Assembly: GCF_900143695.1 (NCBI RefSeq)
Contig: NZ_FRFE01000012.1
Span: 1 to 64,000, forward strand
DNA: 64,000 bases
Direction of reading: 5' to 3'
Origin: Desulfopila aestuarii DSM 18488
Lineage (GTDB): Bacteria > Desulfobacterota > Desulfobulbia > Desulfobulbales > Desulfocapsaceae
The notes under the pieces are model-generated. The model saw nothing but the letters and a program-made list of their open reading frames with translations, was not told where the DNA came from and searched no databases. This document shows positions 54,316 through 63,857 of the stretch, one piece after another (position 1 is the stretch's first letter; each line of letters opens with the position of its first letter). Both the position numbers and the translations under genes were made by a program.

Positions 54316-54942
54316 TCACCGCCGCTCCTCCTCGGCTGCAGCGATCGCCCTATAACCGCCCCACACACGAACAATCGTGGTCAGCAGGCAGATTCCTGCA
54401 AAAAACCAGGCCAGTAGGGGAAAAAGTGCCGGAAACAGGCAGATGGCAATAAAAAAAAATATTGTCTCGGTCCCTTCTGCCAGCCCACCCAGATAGTAAA
54501 ACCCCTTGTGCGGATAGACGATATTCACAAATTTTCGCCTCTCGGCCATAATGGCATAGGCAAGAAAGCTAGAACCGGTCCCAACGAAAGAGAAGATGAG
54601 TGCCGTGGCGGCAAGACTGTTCCGCGCGGGATCAGCCAGGGCAAAGGCAAAGATAATGCCCGAGTAGAAAATGAAATCGAGGACGATGTCAAGAAAGCCA
54701 CCCGCATCGGTAGCCCCATCGATCCTGGCCAGGGCGCCGTCAATGCCATCCGCAACCCGATTCATGAGAATCAGCAGAAGACCGACAGAATACCAGTTCA
54801 AACCAATTGCCGGGATGGCCAGCATCCCTATCATAAACCCCCAGAGCGTCACCTGATTTGCCCGCATGCCATGTGCATGTAGCCAGCGAGCCCCGCTCAC
54901 CAGAGGTCCTCGCAACCATTCGATGGCAAAACGATCAAGCAT
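54316..54942 (-). CDS. ynjF: CDP-alcohol phosphatidyltransferase, YnjF-like
   Basis: Predicted 208-aa inner-membrane enzyme of the CDP-alcohol phosphatidyltransferase family. The signature D-G-x2-A-R-x8-G-x3-D-x3-D is visible as DGIDGALARIDGATDAGGFLDIVLD near 70-95, with several membrane helices after it. The start at 54942 overlaps the TGA of the ATPase gene by one base, indicating coupling. In Escherichia coli the homologous ynjF also follows the ynjBCD ABC genes, so this gene order is shared. The alcohol acceptor is unknown. The earlier in-frame start at 54987 would overlap the ATPase gene. Confidence 0.82.
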   Translation of the reverse strand: MLDRFAIEWLRGPLVSGARWLHAHGMRANQVTLWGFMIGMLAIPAIGLNWYSVGLLLILMNRVADGIDGALARIDGATDAGGFLDIVLDFIFYSGIIFAFALADPARNSLAATALIFSFVGTGSSFLAYAIMAERRKFVNIVYPHKGFYYLGGLAEGTETIFFFIAICLFPALFPLLAWFFAGICLLTTIVRVWGGYRAIAAAEEERR

Positions 54943-55580
54943 CAGCGATCCTCCTCGCCGCCAAGCCGACAGATGATCCCGCCGCAACTATCCTCCTCAT
55001 CATGTGTCACCAGAAGAGCTGGGATGGTCAGTTGAGCAACCTGCTCACGGACAAAATCGCGAAAACTGGCCCGTAACGGTTTATCAAGTTTTGAAAATGG
55101 CTCATCGAGAAGCACCGCTTCCGGCTCAGCCAGCATGGTCCGAAGCAGACTCACCCGCGCCTTCTGCCCACCCGACAGTGTCGCCACGTCACGATGAGCA
55201 AAGTCGGCAAGACCCGTTCGCTCCAGCGCTTCCAGAATCCGCTGTCGGCGCTCCTTTTTATCAAGCTTGCCGGAGACGCCAAAAGCCAGGTTGCCATAGA
55301 CATCAAAATGGGGAAAAAGCAGATCATCCTGAAAGAGAATGCCTACTCTCCGTTCTTCCATCCGAGTTCCGTTCAGCTCGCGGCCGTTTAACACAATGCG
55401 GCCACTAACCGAAAAACCATGTTCGAGATTGCCGGCAATTGCCGCCAGCAGTGTCGACTTGCCGCAGCCACTCGGCCCCATAACTGTGGCGATTTCGCCA
55501 TTGGGGATGGCCAGGGTCACCGGGGCAAAGAGACGTCGTCCCTTGAATGTAATCTGCAAACCTTCCAGTTGAAGTGACAT
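54942..55580 (-). CDS. ynjD: ABC transporter ATPase, YnjD-like
   Basis: Predicted 212-aa ATP-binding subunit. Walker A is VMGPSGCGKSTLL near 33-45, the Q-loop lies in GILFQDDLLFP, the signature is LSGGQKARVSLLRTM near 133 and Walker B is AVLLDEPFSKLD near 155, with the H-loop in LLVTHDEEDS. It is shorter than typical ATPases (no regulatory domain), as are YnjD and ThiQ. It lies 21 bases after the permease gene. Together with ynjB and ynjC it forms an importer whose substrate is not established. Confidence 0.88.
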   Translation of the reverse strand: MSLQLEGLQITFKGRRLFAPVTLAIPNGEIATVMGPSGCGKSTLLAAIAGNLEHGFSVSGRIVLNGRELNGTRMEERRVGILFQDDLLFPHFDVYGNLAFGVSGKLDKKERRQRILEALERTGLADFAHRDVATLSGGQKARVSLLRTMLAEPEAVLLDEPFSKLDKPLRASFRDFVREQVAQLTIPALLVTHDEEDSCGGIICRLGGEEDR

Positions 55581-55601
55581 ATCTGGCTCATGGTAAATAA
55601 C

Positions 55602-57323
55602 TTAATTCTGCATCGCCTTTCTGTTTCGAAAAAACCATGCGGGAAGAAATATGGCAACCCCATAAACCAGCGCCGGAAGGAGAAACTGGCAGAGCGCATA
55701 GACTGCCACGATCCTCCTATCCGAGCCGCCTGCCAAACTGACGGTCTCGGTGGTGATGGTCATAAACCGCCCCGCCCCCAAATACATGGTAGGCAAATAC
55801 TGGGCGACACTCACGGCAAAGCCGGTTGCCATAGCAAAAGCAATAGGCTTGGCCAGCATAGGCAGCTTCACCTGAAAAAAACTGCGCACCGGTGCGCCGC
55901 TTACCGCCACCGCCACGCGTATATAACGGGGATCAAAATTTCGGTAGACGTTTGAAAGGGTCAAAAAGATGTAGGGCAGCACAAAGACAAGATGGATACC
56001 GACCATGCTCGCCAATGTACCCTCGACCTGCAGCAATACCGCCGCTGTCTGGATGCCGAAGAGGAAGGCAATCTGCGGCACCAGCAATGGCAGATAGACC
56101 AGCCAAAGCACCCACTGACTGTCGGGCCGCCTGCCCTGCTGCTTCAACCGCACCTCATATTCAAGACAACCAACCACCAGCACCGCGCCAATGCACGTGG
56201 CAAGCGCAGCTACAAGAAAAGTTATCGCGAGTGGCCCGATTGCCAGCCCAAGACCTTTCTCCCAGAACCTGAGGCTATAATCTGTCGGTAGCGGTGCCGG
56301 AAACGGCCAACGCCCTGTACAAGACCAGATGACAAGAATAAGCAGACAACCAAGACTGATCGCCAGAAGCCCCACAGCCGAAACACTTCCCAACCAGCGC
56401 AACCTATCCAGCGGTGTGGTACGGCTGCCATCTGTGAGTCGGCCAACTGTTAGATGACGGATCAACCACTCACAGCCAATAAAAAGCACAATCGCCTCAG
56501 CAGTCATCACCAGAAGCCAGGTAGCTCCGGCCGCACCCAGCAGACGATGATGCACATCGGGATCATTAAACCAGCGATCCACAAGTACCGACAGGGTTGG
56601 CGGCAGGGACGGCCCGAGGATCATCGCCACATCCACCACGCTCATTGAATAGGCGAGTACTGCCAGTACCGGCAGCCGCAATTGGGAGTAGAGCTGGGGC
56701 AGCACCAGCCTGGTCCAAATACGCACCCGGCTGTAACCGAGGCTGCGCCCTATCCAGTCGGTGCGTCGCATATCAAGCTGGTTCAACCCGCTCAAGCACA
56801 TCAGCAATAAAAAAGGCGTTTCTTTCAAGGCCAGGGCGATTGTCAGACTCACACCGTATGGGTCTTTTACCGTCAGCCAGTTGGGTGGGATCGTATAACC
56901 AGTCAATTCGGGAGAAACAAGACGAACCAGCCAACCGCTTGGGGCAACCAGAAAACCGAAGCCGATGGCAAAGGCCGCATGGGGCATGGCTAAGAGCGGC
57001 GACAGGGCCCGTATCAACAGGCGCCACAAGGTCGAACCATAAACCGTCACTGTGATCCAGAGCGAACAGGCGAGCGCGAGAATGGTCGCGCCAAGACCGG
57101 AAATAAGCGTGCCACGCATGGCACCAGGATAGGCAGGATGGGAAAAAAGCTCGCGAAATGGTGCCAGACTCAGCTGATCGGCACCAATAACCGGCAGAAA
57201 ACCAAAGGCCGGCAACCAGGTACCGGCAAGTCCGAGCAAGATGGGAATACAGAAAGCCGTCAGCGTCAGCAGCGGAAAGACCCGCAACCTGCTGACGACT
57301 CCTCTACGTCCCGAACTGTTCAT
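55602..57323 (-). CDS. ynjC: ABC transporter double permease, YnjC-like
   Basis: Predicted 573-aa inner-membrane protein with two fused permease halves, about 12 helices. Each half has an EAA-type loop (the first near GRSLGYSRVRIWTRLVLPQL, the second near AVSGAPVRSFFQVKLPMLAK). This fused arrangement is characteristic of YnjC and FbpB/ThiP-like permeases. The start at 57323 is chosen because it lies ten bases after the ynjB stop, whereas upstream in-frame ATGs overlap ynjB. E. coli YnjC is about 511 aa. Part of operon ynjB-C-D-F. Confidence 0.85.
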   Translation of the reverse strand: MNSSGRRGVVSRLRVFPLLTLTAFCIPILLGLAGTWLPAFGFLPVIGADQLSLAPFRELFSHPAYPGAMRGTLISGLGATILALACSLWITVTVYGSTLWRLLIRALSPLLAMPHAAFAIGFGFLVAPSGWLVRLVSPELTGYTIPPNWLTVKDPYGVSLTIALALKETPFLLLMCLSGLNQLDMRRTDWIGRSLGYSRVRIWTRLVLPQLYSQLRLPVLAVLAYSMSVVDVAMILGPSLPPTLSVLVDRWFNDPDVHHRLLGAAGATWLLVMTAEAIVLFIGCEWLIRHLTVGRLTDGSRTTPLDRLRWLGSVSAVGLLAISLGCLLILVIWSCTGRWPFPAPLPTDYSLRFWEKGLGLAIGPLAITFLVAALATCIGAVLVVGCLEYEVRLKQQGRRPDSQWVLWLVYLPLLVPQIAFLFGIQTAAVLLQVEGTLASMVGIHLVFVLPYIFLTLSNVYRNFDPRYIRVAVAVSGAPVRSFFQVKLPMLAKPIAFAMATGFAVSVAQYLPTMYLGAGRFMTITTETVSLAGGSDRRIVAVYALCQFLLPALVYGVAIFLPAWFFRNRKAMQN

Positions 57324-57333
57324 GATCTGACTG

Positions 57334-58536
57334 CTATTTGCTGTAACGGGAAATCCAGGCCTTCTCCAGCGCTTCGACCCAGGAGGTATGGGGTTCAAGC
57401 CGCACCTTGCCAAGTTCGGCCGGAGAAAGAGTGGCGACACCTTGTTTGATATCATGAAAGAGTTTTCGCTGCTCTTTACTTAGTTTATCCATGGCAAGCA
57501 CCGTCGGATCTCCCCAGATGGCCGGATCGGCTTTTCGTGCCTGGGCTTCCGGTGACATCAGGAAGTCGGCGAAAACCATGGCTCCTTCCTTATTGGAAGA
57601 ATTGAAGACCACCGCCAGAAAATGGGTATTGCCGATCGTGCCACCTTCATGCACATAGGTCCGGACGCTATCCGGCAATTCGCCACTGGCGATGGCGTTA
57701 CTGGCGTCATTAGGGTTAAAGGTGAGGGAAATGGCAATCTCACCATCAGCCAGGAGCGTCTTCATTTCGGAAGCGTTGCTGGTAAAGCTTTTTCCGCCCC
57801 GCCACATCAGCGGATGCAGCTTGTCGAGAAAGTCCCAGAGCGGGGCCGTCACAGTGGAAAAATCCGCATCGCTTACCGGCTTTGCAAGCACCGCAGGATC
57901 GGCCGTCAACTCTAAGAGGACCTGCTTGACAAAGGTGGTTCCGTGAAAATTCGGCGGTGCCGGATAGGTTACTCGCCCGGGATTCTTTTGGGCAAAAGCG
58001 AGCAGCTCATGCATGCTTTTTGGTGGAGTCGTCACCTTCGCGCTGTCATAGATAAAAACCAGCTGGGCCATGCCCCATGGAGCCTCAAGGTTTTCCACCG
58101 GCACGGTAAAGTCGAACATGGTGGTTGGCTTGTTGTCAGTATCCACCAGCCGGTAATTCGGCAGCAGCTGAGTATAGGGGGCCGGCAACAATCCCTGCTC
58201 CTTCATGGCCCGGAAATTCTCGCCGTTAATCCACATCAGATCCACGGTGCCGCCACTTGTCCGGTTCGCGCTCTTCTCGGCAAGAATACGCCCGACCACA
58301 TCCCCGATATCTGTCACCTTGACATGGATAACCTCAACCCCATAGCGCTCTGCCACCTGCTCAGCAGCCCAGCGGATATAATCGTTGATCACGTCGGAGC
58401 CACCCCAACCGTTGAAATAGACTTTCTGCCCCCTGGCCTTTTCGACAATGGCCGACCAGTCACCCGAACCACCCCAGGCTGGCTGCACCATGAGCAACAG
58501 CAACAGACATATGAGCAGACTTCTCACATTTCGCAT
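57334..58536 (-). CDS. ynjB: ABC transporter substrate-binding protein, YnjB-like
   Basis: Predicted 400-aa periplasmic binding protein with a cleaved signal (SLLICLLLLLMVQPAWG). It is of the thiamine/spermidine/iron type and close in size to E. coli YnjB (388 aa). Typical segments are GQKVYFNGWGGSDVINDYIR near 35-55, TSGGTVDLMWINGENFRAM near 95, MADGEIAISLTFNPNDASNA-like sequence near 270 and FADFLMSPEAQARKADP near 325. GGAGATC precedes the ATG. It heads a minus-strand operon with permease, ATPase and CDP-alcohol transferase genes. The substrate is unknown. Confidence 0.87.
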   Translation of the reverse strand: MRNVRSLLICLLLLLMVQPAWGGSGDWSAIVEKARGQKVYFNGWGGSDVINDYIRWAAEQVAERYGVEVIHVKVTDIGDVVGRILAEKSANRTSGGTVDLMWINGENFRAMKEQGLLPAPYTQLLPNYRLVDTDNKPTTMFDFTVPVENLEAPWGMAQLVFIYDSAKVTTPPKSMHELLAFAQKNPGRVTYPAPPNFHGTTFVKQVLLELTADPAVLAKPVSDADFSTVTAPLWDFLDKLHPLMWRGGKSFTSNASEMKTLLADGEIAISLTFNPNDASNAIASGELPDSVRTYVHEGGTIGNTHFLAVVFNSSNKEGAMVFADFLMSPEAQARKADPAIWGDPTVLAMDKLSKEQRKLFHDIKQGVATLSPAELGKVRLEPHTSWVEALEKAWISRYSK

Positions 58537-58625
58537 AACAGATCTCCTTTCGAACTGTTGTAAGATTTCGCGCTACAAAAGCAGCAGAACGTAAAAGGTG
58601 TCCTTCAGATCTGGCTACCAATCGT

Positions 58626-60323
58626 TCAATAGCTTGCGGCAAACAGCTTTTCCGCTTCGGTTGTACCAATCAGAATGAGTTCATCCCCGCCACGTAATGG
58701 CAAGGCTGGGTCCGGTCCAACCTTCAACGCCCCATCCGATTTGATGGCTACCACACTGCAACCGGTCAACGGACGAATCCGGCTATCGATAAGGGTTCGG
58801 TTCACCAGTTTCTCCGGCACTGTTACACTGAAGATGTTGAGCCCCTCGGTAAACATGGAAATCTCATCTGTCTTCAGAAGGTTGATGATGGAATTTGCCC
58901 CCATCGAGGCGTAAGACAGTACTAAGTCGGCACCCGCCATATGCAGTTTTGAAACACTCTGCTCACTGGTGGCCCGGCAGACCAGCTGAATATCGGGCCG
59001 CAGTTGCCGGCAATAAAAGGTCAGATAGATATTCATGGCATCGTTGTGGGTCGTGACAATGACCGCCATGGCCTCATCGATACCTGCTGCCTTCAGCACA
59101 TTGAGGTCAGCAGCATCGCCGACAATGAGATTATGCAAGGCCCCATCGCTACCGAGGTTCGTCCGCTTGTCAACAATGGTATAGGGAATACCCTTCTCTT
59201 TCAGTTTTTCAGCAGCAGCCATCCCGACCCGACCACCACCCAGAATGAGTATCGGCGAATTCGTTGCGATGCCGGTCTGCACCGAAACGTATGTTTTTTG
59301 AAATTGTTGCAACTGCTCCCGTGTCCCGGCAAGAAGAAGCAAGGTATCTTCACCGATTATCGTCTCTGCGGCGGGCACCTCGAAATGCCCCTTATCCCAG
59401 AGACCAATTATCGTCGTGCCGGAACGTTGCCGCAGATTTGTTTCCAACAGGGTTTTACCGGCAAGCGTTGTGCGTTTTGCTGCTATTTCGGCAATATGCA
59501 GCGTGTCAAAGTTGCTGATAATGGTGCCGGCCTGGCCAAGCCCAACCATCCTTTCAGCCAGGGACTGACCAAGCATCTTCACAAACTGAAACACCCTGAT
59601 ATTTCCAGGAAAATTCAGAATATCAAGAGAGTTATCCTTATCCGCCGTGGTGACAATCCCGACTGTTTTTGATATCTCCCGGATGGTGAAAGCAACATTG
59701 GTGTTCAGCAGGTCATCACCAGTCACCACCACCATAGCCGCCTGCTCAACCCGCAGGCGACGAAATGTTTCCGGTTCATCCGGGGCTCCAACCACGACCT
59801 TGTATCCGGCATCATAGAGATCGCTACCCTGCTGCTGATCTGGGGCTACCAACACATATTCGATATTCCTCCGTTTCAGTTTCTCAATCAGTTTCCTGGT
59901 TATCGGGTCTAGATGGGTGAGAATCACATGATCACGCGTCTCTTCCGGCAGCTCTCGCGGTGTACGGCTTCGTGCCTGAGCTTCCAGCCAGGGCTCATAG
60001 AAAAACTGGATAAAGGTGAACGGCAGCATGATCAGCAGGCAGATCACCCCTGTCAGCAACACGACGATGGTGAACATCAGTCCGAGATCGCTGTGAAAGG
60101 TAATATCCCCAAAACCCAGGGTGGACATTACGGTGAGCGCCCAATAGAACCCGGTAATCCAGCTGAATTCCCGGCCCTCGTAGAGCATCAACACGTGAAA
60201 GAGCACAGAAAACAGGGTGATCACCCCAGCCAGAAAAACGAGGAATTTGGCCAGCAGCACAAAATTGCGCCTGGTGGTCGTATTCTGGAGAAAAAAGAGC
60301 AGCTGGGCTGGAATAAATTTCAT
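58626..60323 (-). CDS. K+ channel-type protein with two TrkA-N (RCK) domains
   Basis: Predicted 565-aa membrane protein. Two N-terminal transmembrane helices flank a pore with the selectivity filter STLGFGD near 75-81. After VLLTGVICLLIMLPFTFI follow two cytoplasmic RCK domains: DHVILTHLDPITRKLIEKLK near 130 and SPILILGGGRVGMAAAEKLK near 355, each with a TrkA-C-like part. The last segment (RGGDELILIGTTEAEKLF) is a TrkA-C domain. It is a MthK-like ligand-gated K+ channel, with two RCKs in one chain. The start at 60323 is chosen to give the typical short N-terminus; the upstream GTG frame start is possible. The following 300 bases (60324-60625) show no gene. Confidence 0.88.
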   Translation of the reverse strand: MKFIPAQLLFFLQNTTTRRNFVLLAKFLVFLAGVITLFSVLFHVLMLYEGREFSWITGFYWALTVMSTLGFGDITFHSDLGLMFTIVVLLTGVICLLIMLPFTFIQFFYEPWLEAQARSRTPRELPEETRDHVILTHLDPITRKLIEKLKRRNIEYVLVAPDQQQGSDLYDAGYKVVVGAPDEPETFRRLRVEQAAMVVVTGDDLLNTNVAFTIREISKTVGIVTTADKDNSLDILNFPGNIRVFQFVKMLGQSLAERMVGLGQAGTIISNFDTLHIAEIAAKRTTLAGKTLLETNLRQRSGTTIIGLWDKGHFEVPAAETIIGEDTLLLLAGTREQLQQFQKTYVSVQTGIATNSPILILGGGRVGMAAAEKLKEKGIPYTIVDKRTNLGSDGALHNLIVGDAADLNVLKAAGIDEAMAVIVTTHNDAMNIYLTFYCRQLRPDIQLVCRATSEQSVSKLHMAGADLVLSYASMGANSIINLLKTDEISMFTEGLNIFSVTVPEKLVNRTLIDSRIRPLTGCSVVAIKSDGALKVGPDPALPLRGGDELILIGTTEAEKLFAASY

Positions 60324-60625
60324 TTTTTTCTGTCGGATGGGATACAACTGCACCCGGAAAGGGGGACAACGTACATCACGTGAGAACCGGCTTCACGGTT
60401 CCTGTTCCATGGTCAGCAGTCAGGTTGCGTAGTCGGCAGGTTGATTGAGAGACGACCTGCGAGAAATTATTATGAAAATTGGTATTGATCAACTCTTTTC
60501 TCGCGAGATGACCGTGCTACCCTTCTGTCAGTTCTCTCACCCGATGGTGTTGAATTCGCCCGAAACGCCATTATGGTATAGACCATGATAGAATAAGGTG
60601 CTGTTTCTTTTCCAGGATAGTGACG

Positions 60626-61636
60626 ATGTATCTTGCCTCAAAACTTCATACAGGAACCGGCACATACCAGATTCGCCAGTCCCATGAAGACCCGGTCACC
60701 AGCCACTTCACCCACCGGCTGGTGTTTGATCTTGGTCAGGATCCCGCAGAGCATATGGAACTTTTGGGCGAGCGTGCAGTCTTTTTCAGCGACAAACTCG
60801 AACGCGCCGTCAGCCGTCACCCCAATCACGACACCAGCACCCTCTTGGAAAAGCTCCTCTGGCAGTTTCTACCGCGCACTTACCGCGAGCATCTCTCCCG
60901 CTTTCACCGTACCGAGCGATATATCCCCGTGCCACTGAGCGACATTGAAAAAAAGAAGATCGCAGAGCAGATCCATATCTTCGATCGGCGCAGACTCTAT
61001 TACCTCCATTACCGCGCCATTGATCAGAGCCGGTTGTTCACCTTGCGCGACAGGGCCTGCCGCCCGCTGCTGGATCAGTGCCGTGACGAACGCGAATACT
61101 ATTTGACGGCACGGGAACAAGCCCTCACTCCAGGTGAATATCGAAACTATATTTACGCAATCTTCAACCTGCAAAGATTCTTCAGCCAGTCGTTTGCCAC
61201 CTTCCTGCCGGAAGCACTGCCGGAAGACCAGGTGGCCGACCACTTCATCGAGGCCCTCTGCGAACTGAACAGAAACAGTTCATTCTGGGCCGGTGAACCG
61301 ACCACATCACACCTGCACCATCACCTGGTCCGCTATCTGGTGATGTTTTTTGACTTCGCCCCCGCCGCACGCAGTTTTGAAGAAGAGTATGTACGCCGGT
61401 TCATGAACAGTCACCGCACCTTCAGCTGGCCAGAACGCCAACCGACGGTGAGTGAAGAGCGGATCATCGAAATATTTGGCCGCTCACCGGCGGAGCTGAA
61501 AAAGATGAGCAGAAAAGAATTGAATCGCCTCTACCGGAAAATGGCGAAAAAACTGCACCCGGACCAGGGAGGGAATCAAACGAGCTTTGTGGAGTTGACC
61601 GAGGTATACACGACGCTCGTTCAAAAAAAGGCCTGA
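60626..61636 (+). CDS. Protein with C-terminal J domain
   Basis: Predicted 336-aa cytoplasmic protein. The last ~70 residues are a J domain (RIIEIFGRSPAELKKMSRKE then a helix and the HPD loop in KKLHPDQGGNQTSFVELTEV), the part that stimulates DnaK ATPase. The N-terminal 250 residues are mostly helical, contain RRRLYYLHYRAIDQSRLF and NLQRFFSQSFATFL, and match no family I know. A C-terminal J domain is less usual than the N-terminal one of DnaJ and suggests a specialised client adaptor. The start at 60626 follows AGGAT; a GTG six bases earlier is less likely. Confidence 0.7.
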   Translation: MYLASKLHTGTGTYQIRQSHEDPVTSHFTHRLVFDLGQDPAEHMELLGERAVFFSDKLERAVSRHPNHDTSTLLEKLLWQFLPRTYREHLSRFHRTERYIPVPLSDIEKKKIAEQIHIFDRRRLYYLHYRAIDQSRLFTLRDRACRPLLDQCRDEREYYLTAREQALTPGEYRNYIYAIFNLQRFFSQSFATFLPEALPEDQVADHFIEALCELNRNSSFWAGEPTTSHLHHHLVRYLVMFFDFAPAARSFEEEYVRRFMNSHRTFSWPERQPTVSEERIIEIFGRSPAELKKMSRKELNRLYRKMAKKLHPDQGGNQTSFVELTEVYTTLVQKKA

Positions 61637-61662
61637 TGTCTCTTGAGAGATATCACCCTTTT

Positions 61663-62334
61663 CTACTTTTTCACCGCAAACCGCATATCGCAGTGGTCTT
61701 TCCAAAATCGTTTGAAGTCAGCTTTGTATTTGGGAAGTTTCGTTATGCTTCTCCACATGGACAGCTTATCGAATTTTTTTATGACCTGAGCAGGGCGAAA
61801 AAAAGTCAATGCGTTCTCGACGGTTAAGACGAAAGGTGGCTTATCGTGTGCCATGTTAATCCAACTCGCGATAATAGAGCCACTTCGATGGTTGCCCTCT
61901 ATGAACAACTGAGGTTGACCAAGAATTGAAATATACACTTCTGCAGCCACCTTATTAACTGACGAATCACCTCTCATATTCTTTTTGTAGTATTTTCTAA
62001 TATGCTGTATTTGTTTCGTGAATTTCTCGGTGGTCGCCTCAATAGCTTTTTTGTATTCATCACGCAGTACATAATTCTCTCCATAATGGACCCGATGGTT
62101 GATCTCAAGCATATCGGGCCCACCCTTTCGGGAGAGCAAGCCATACTCTCTCTTTTTGATGAAATAATCTATATGCTCCCAGGCCAAGAGCAAATTATCC
62201 ATCAACAGTCTGTCAAACGGCGTATCTTTTCTACCAATTTTGTGTTCGTCGAGCTGGTCATCTATCGATTCCCAGTTTTGTAGCACGTTTATATAGGATG
62301 CTTCTATTTCTTTCAGGTTTGGTCTATATGGCAT
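61663..62334 (-). CDS. Fic/Doc-like protein, degenerate active site
   Basis: Predicted 223-aa soluble protein. The segment GQPQLFIEGNHRSGSIIASWI near residue 140 resembles the Fic loop HPFxxGNGRxxR, with Leu-Phe, Glu-Gly-Asn and Arg at the right spacing, but the catalytic His is Gln and the second Gly is His. The helices before it (ALLLAWEHIDYFIKK-like pattern, then EKFTKQIQHIRKYYKKN) fit the all-helical Fido fold. If the assignment is right, the enzyme may be inactive or use another chemistry. No antitoxin gene is adjacent. The family assignment is by motif only. Confidence 0.5.
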   Translation of the reverse strand: MPYRPNLKEIEASYINVLQNWESIDDQLDEHKIGRKDTPFDRLLMDNLLLAWEHIDYFIKKREYGLLSRKGGPDMLEINHRVHYGENYVLRDEYKKAIEATTEKFTKQIQHIRKYYKKNMRGDSSVNKVAAEVYISILGQPQLFIEGNHRSGSIIASWINMAHDKPPFVLTVENALTFFRPAQVIKKFDKLSMWRSITKLPKYKADFKRFWKDHCDMRFAVKK

Positions 62335-62960
62335 GGAAAAAATGGTTTATGTTTTTTTTGGCAAGCTCAACCGGCATGTCGAAAGACGCGATTACCTTTA
62401 ATGACGATCCGGTCAGTTTCATCCCTGACATTGATGTTCTTTGGACACCCTGTCAACAAAGACATTTTCGCCTAACAAAAATTTCACTTTTGATCACTTG
62501 ACGGTTCTGCTGAAAAATAACAATAGATCAATAGCCTTCCTTGTTACGGAATTACCTTGACCCACTTGCTATTCACCCGTTATTCTGAACTTATTAACAG
62601 TATCTTCTCTTTGGCCAGACTCATTGACTCCAGGTACGAGAGTTTGCATTCAAACGTATGTAAGGTTCGCCAGCTATATTGTTTCAACATGTTCAGGCAA
62701 TAGATGTAACAGACGAATATCATGTCATGTCTGTTGAAACTTTTCCATCCACAACAGACCAGACCTTTCTCAATAATCGCACCCGGCACAGTCTCCTCAG
62801 AGACATTCATGCAAGACAAGAACAACTGAAATGGCTTTCTTGGCAGATCATTTTTTCCTTTAACAACATCGGCTATTGGCTCGGATATAACCAAGCGCAG
62901 TTTTCGAACACCAGAATACCTGGTGAAACACGCACGTCACCCACACCAATGGAGGACACC
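62335..62960. other. Intergenic, no gene seen
   Basis: About 600 bases between the Fic-like gene and the caspase gene. The caspase frame is open upstream to 62679, but the added residues lack family features, and the better ribosome site lies at 62951. Confidence 0.4.
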
Positions 62961-63752
62961 ATGACAACCAAGGCGCTTTGCATCGGAATCAACGACTATC
63001 CAGGTACTGCCAATGATCTGTCAGGTTGCGTCAACGATGCCAACGACTGGGCAGCTGAGTTCAGGGGACGCGGCTTCGAGGTGCGTCTCATGCTTGACAC
63101 ACAGGCGAAGCTCGCGCCCATGATTGAGGGCATCAGTGACCTGATCACCACCTCAGTCAAAGGGGACAACCTGATTATCACCTACTCCGGTCACGGAACC
63201 TGGGTACCGGACTCCAGCGGCGATGAACCTGACGGACGTGACGAAGCCCTCTGCCCCTACGATCTCGCCACCGCCGGTGCACTACTCGACGATGTTATCC
63301 ATGCCCTCTTTTCTCGGCGTCCGGCCGGGGTGCGCATCGTGCTCATCTCGGACAGCTGCCATTCCGGATCCGTGACCCGCGGCAGGGAAGATGACCTTGA
63401 TCCCGGAGTGGCCAAAATCCGTTTCATGCCACCCGAGGCCTGGATGGCCAAAGACCAGCTGCCGCCGCCAGAACTGAGTAGAGCAACCCCACGCGGCGGT
63501 TTCACCCGGGCCGGGGGTGATCTGCTGCTGGCCGGATGCCAGGACAGCGAATACAGCTGGGACACGAGCTTTCAGGGCCGCCCCAACGGCGCCTTCACCT
63601 ATTATGCGCTGAAGACACTCCGGGACGTGGAGCCAAGAAATTATGACGCCTGGTTCAGGGCCATCCGCAGCTATCTTCCTTCGACACGGTTGCCGCAATC
63701 GCCGCAGATATTCGGCACACGCACAGCCCGGCTTTTCAAAATATTTCAATAA
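62961..63752 (+). CDS. Caspase-like peptidase, C14 (orthocaspase/metacaspase) family
   Basis: Predicted 263-aa peptidase. The start at 62961 follows GGAGG with a short spacer and begins MTTKALCIGINDYPG, the usual first strand of the family. The catalytic His is in ITYSGHGTWVPDSSGDEPDG near 75 and the nucleophile Cys in LISDSCHSGS near 135. Asp-rich calcium or S1-site residues follow in the typical positions (DEALCPYDLA). The C-terminal part (AGCQDSEYSWD to RLFKIFQ) closes the fold. There is no signal peptide, so it is cytoplasmic. In bacteria such peptidases may be standalone or act with conflict systems. The gene after it (63858) is unknown. Confidence 0.9.
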   Translation: MTTKALCIGINDYPGTANDLSGCVNDANDWAAEFRGRGFEVRLMLDTQAKLAPMIEGISDLITTSVKGDNLIITYSGHGTWVPDSSGDEPDGRDEALCPYDLATAGALLDDVIHALFSRRPAGVRIVLISDSCHSGSVTRGREDDLDPGVAKIRFMPPEAWMAKDQLPPPELSRATPRGGFTRAGGDLLLAGCQDSEYSWDTSFQGRPNGAFTYYALKTLRDVEPRNYDAWFRAIRSYLPSTRLPQSPQIFGTRTARLFKIFQ

Positions 63753-63754
63753 TT

Positions 63755-63829
63755 TGAGCCTCTTGAAAAATGATCTTTTCGCCTAAACTCAACGTTATGC
63801 TAAAAAAATTTATCCTCGGAATATTATGT
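63755..63829 (+). repeat. Second copy of the 3969-4040 repeat
   Basis: TGAGCCTCTTGAAAAATG and the following ~55 bases match the left part of the element at 3969 with about 15% differences, including the run of A after ATGCTAAAA. It stands between the caspase stop and the next gene's ribosome site. No inverted partner arm is seen before that gene. Confidence 0.55.
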
Positions 63830-63857
63830 ATAACAGTCGAATAATGAGGAGGCCGCA

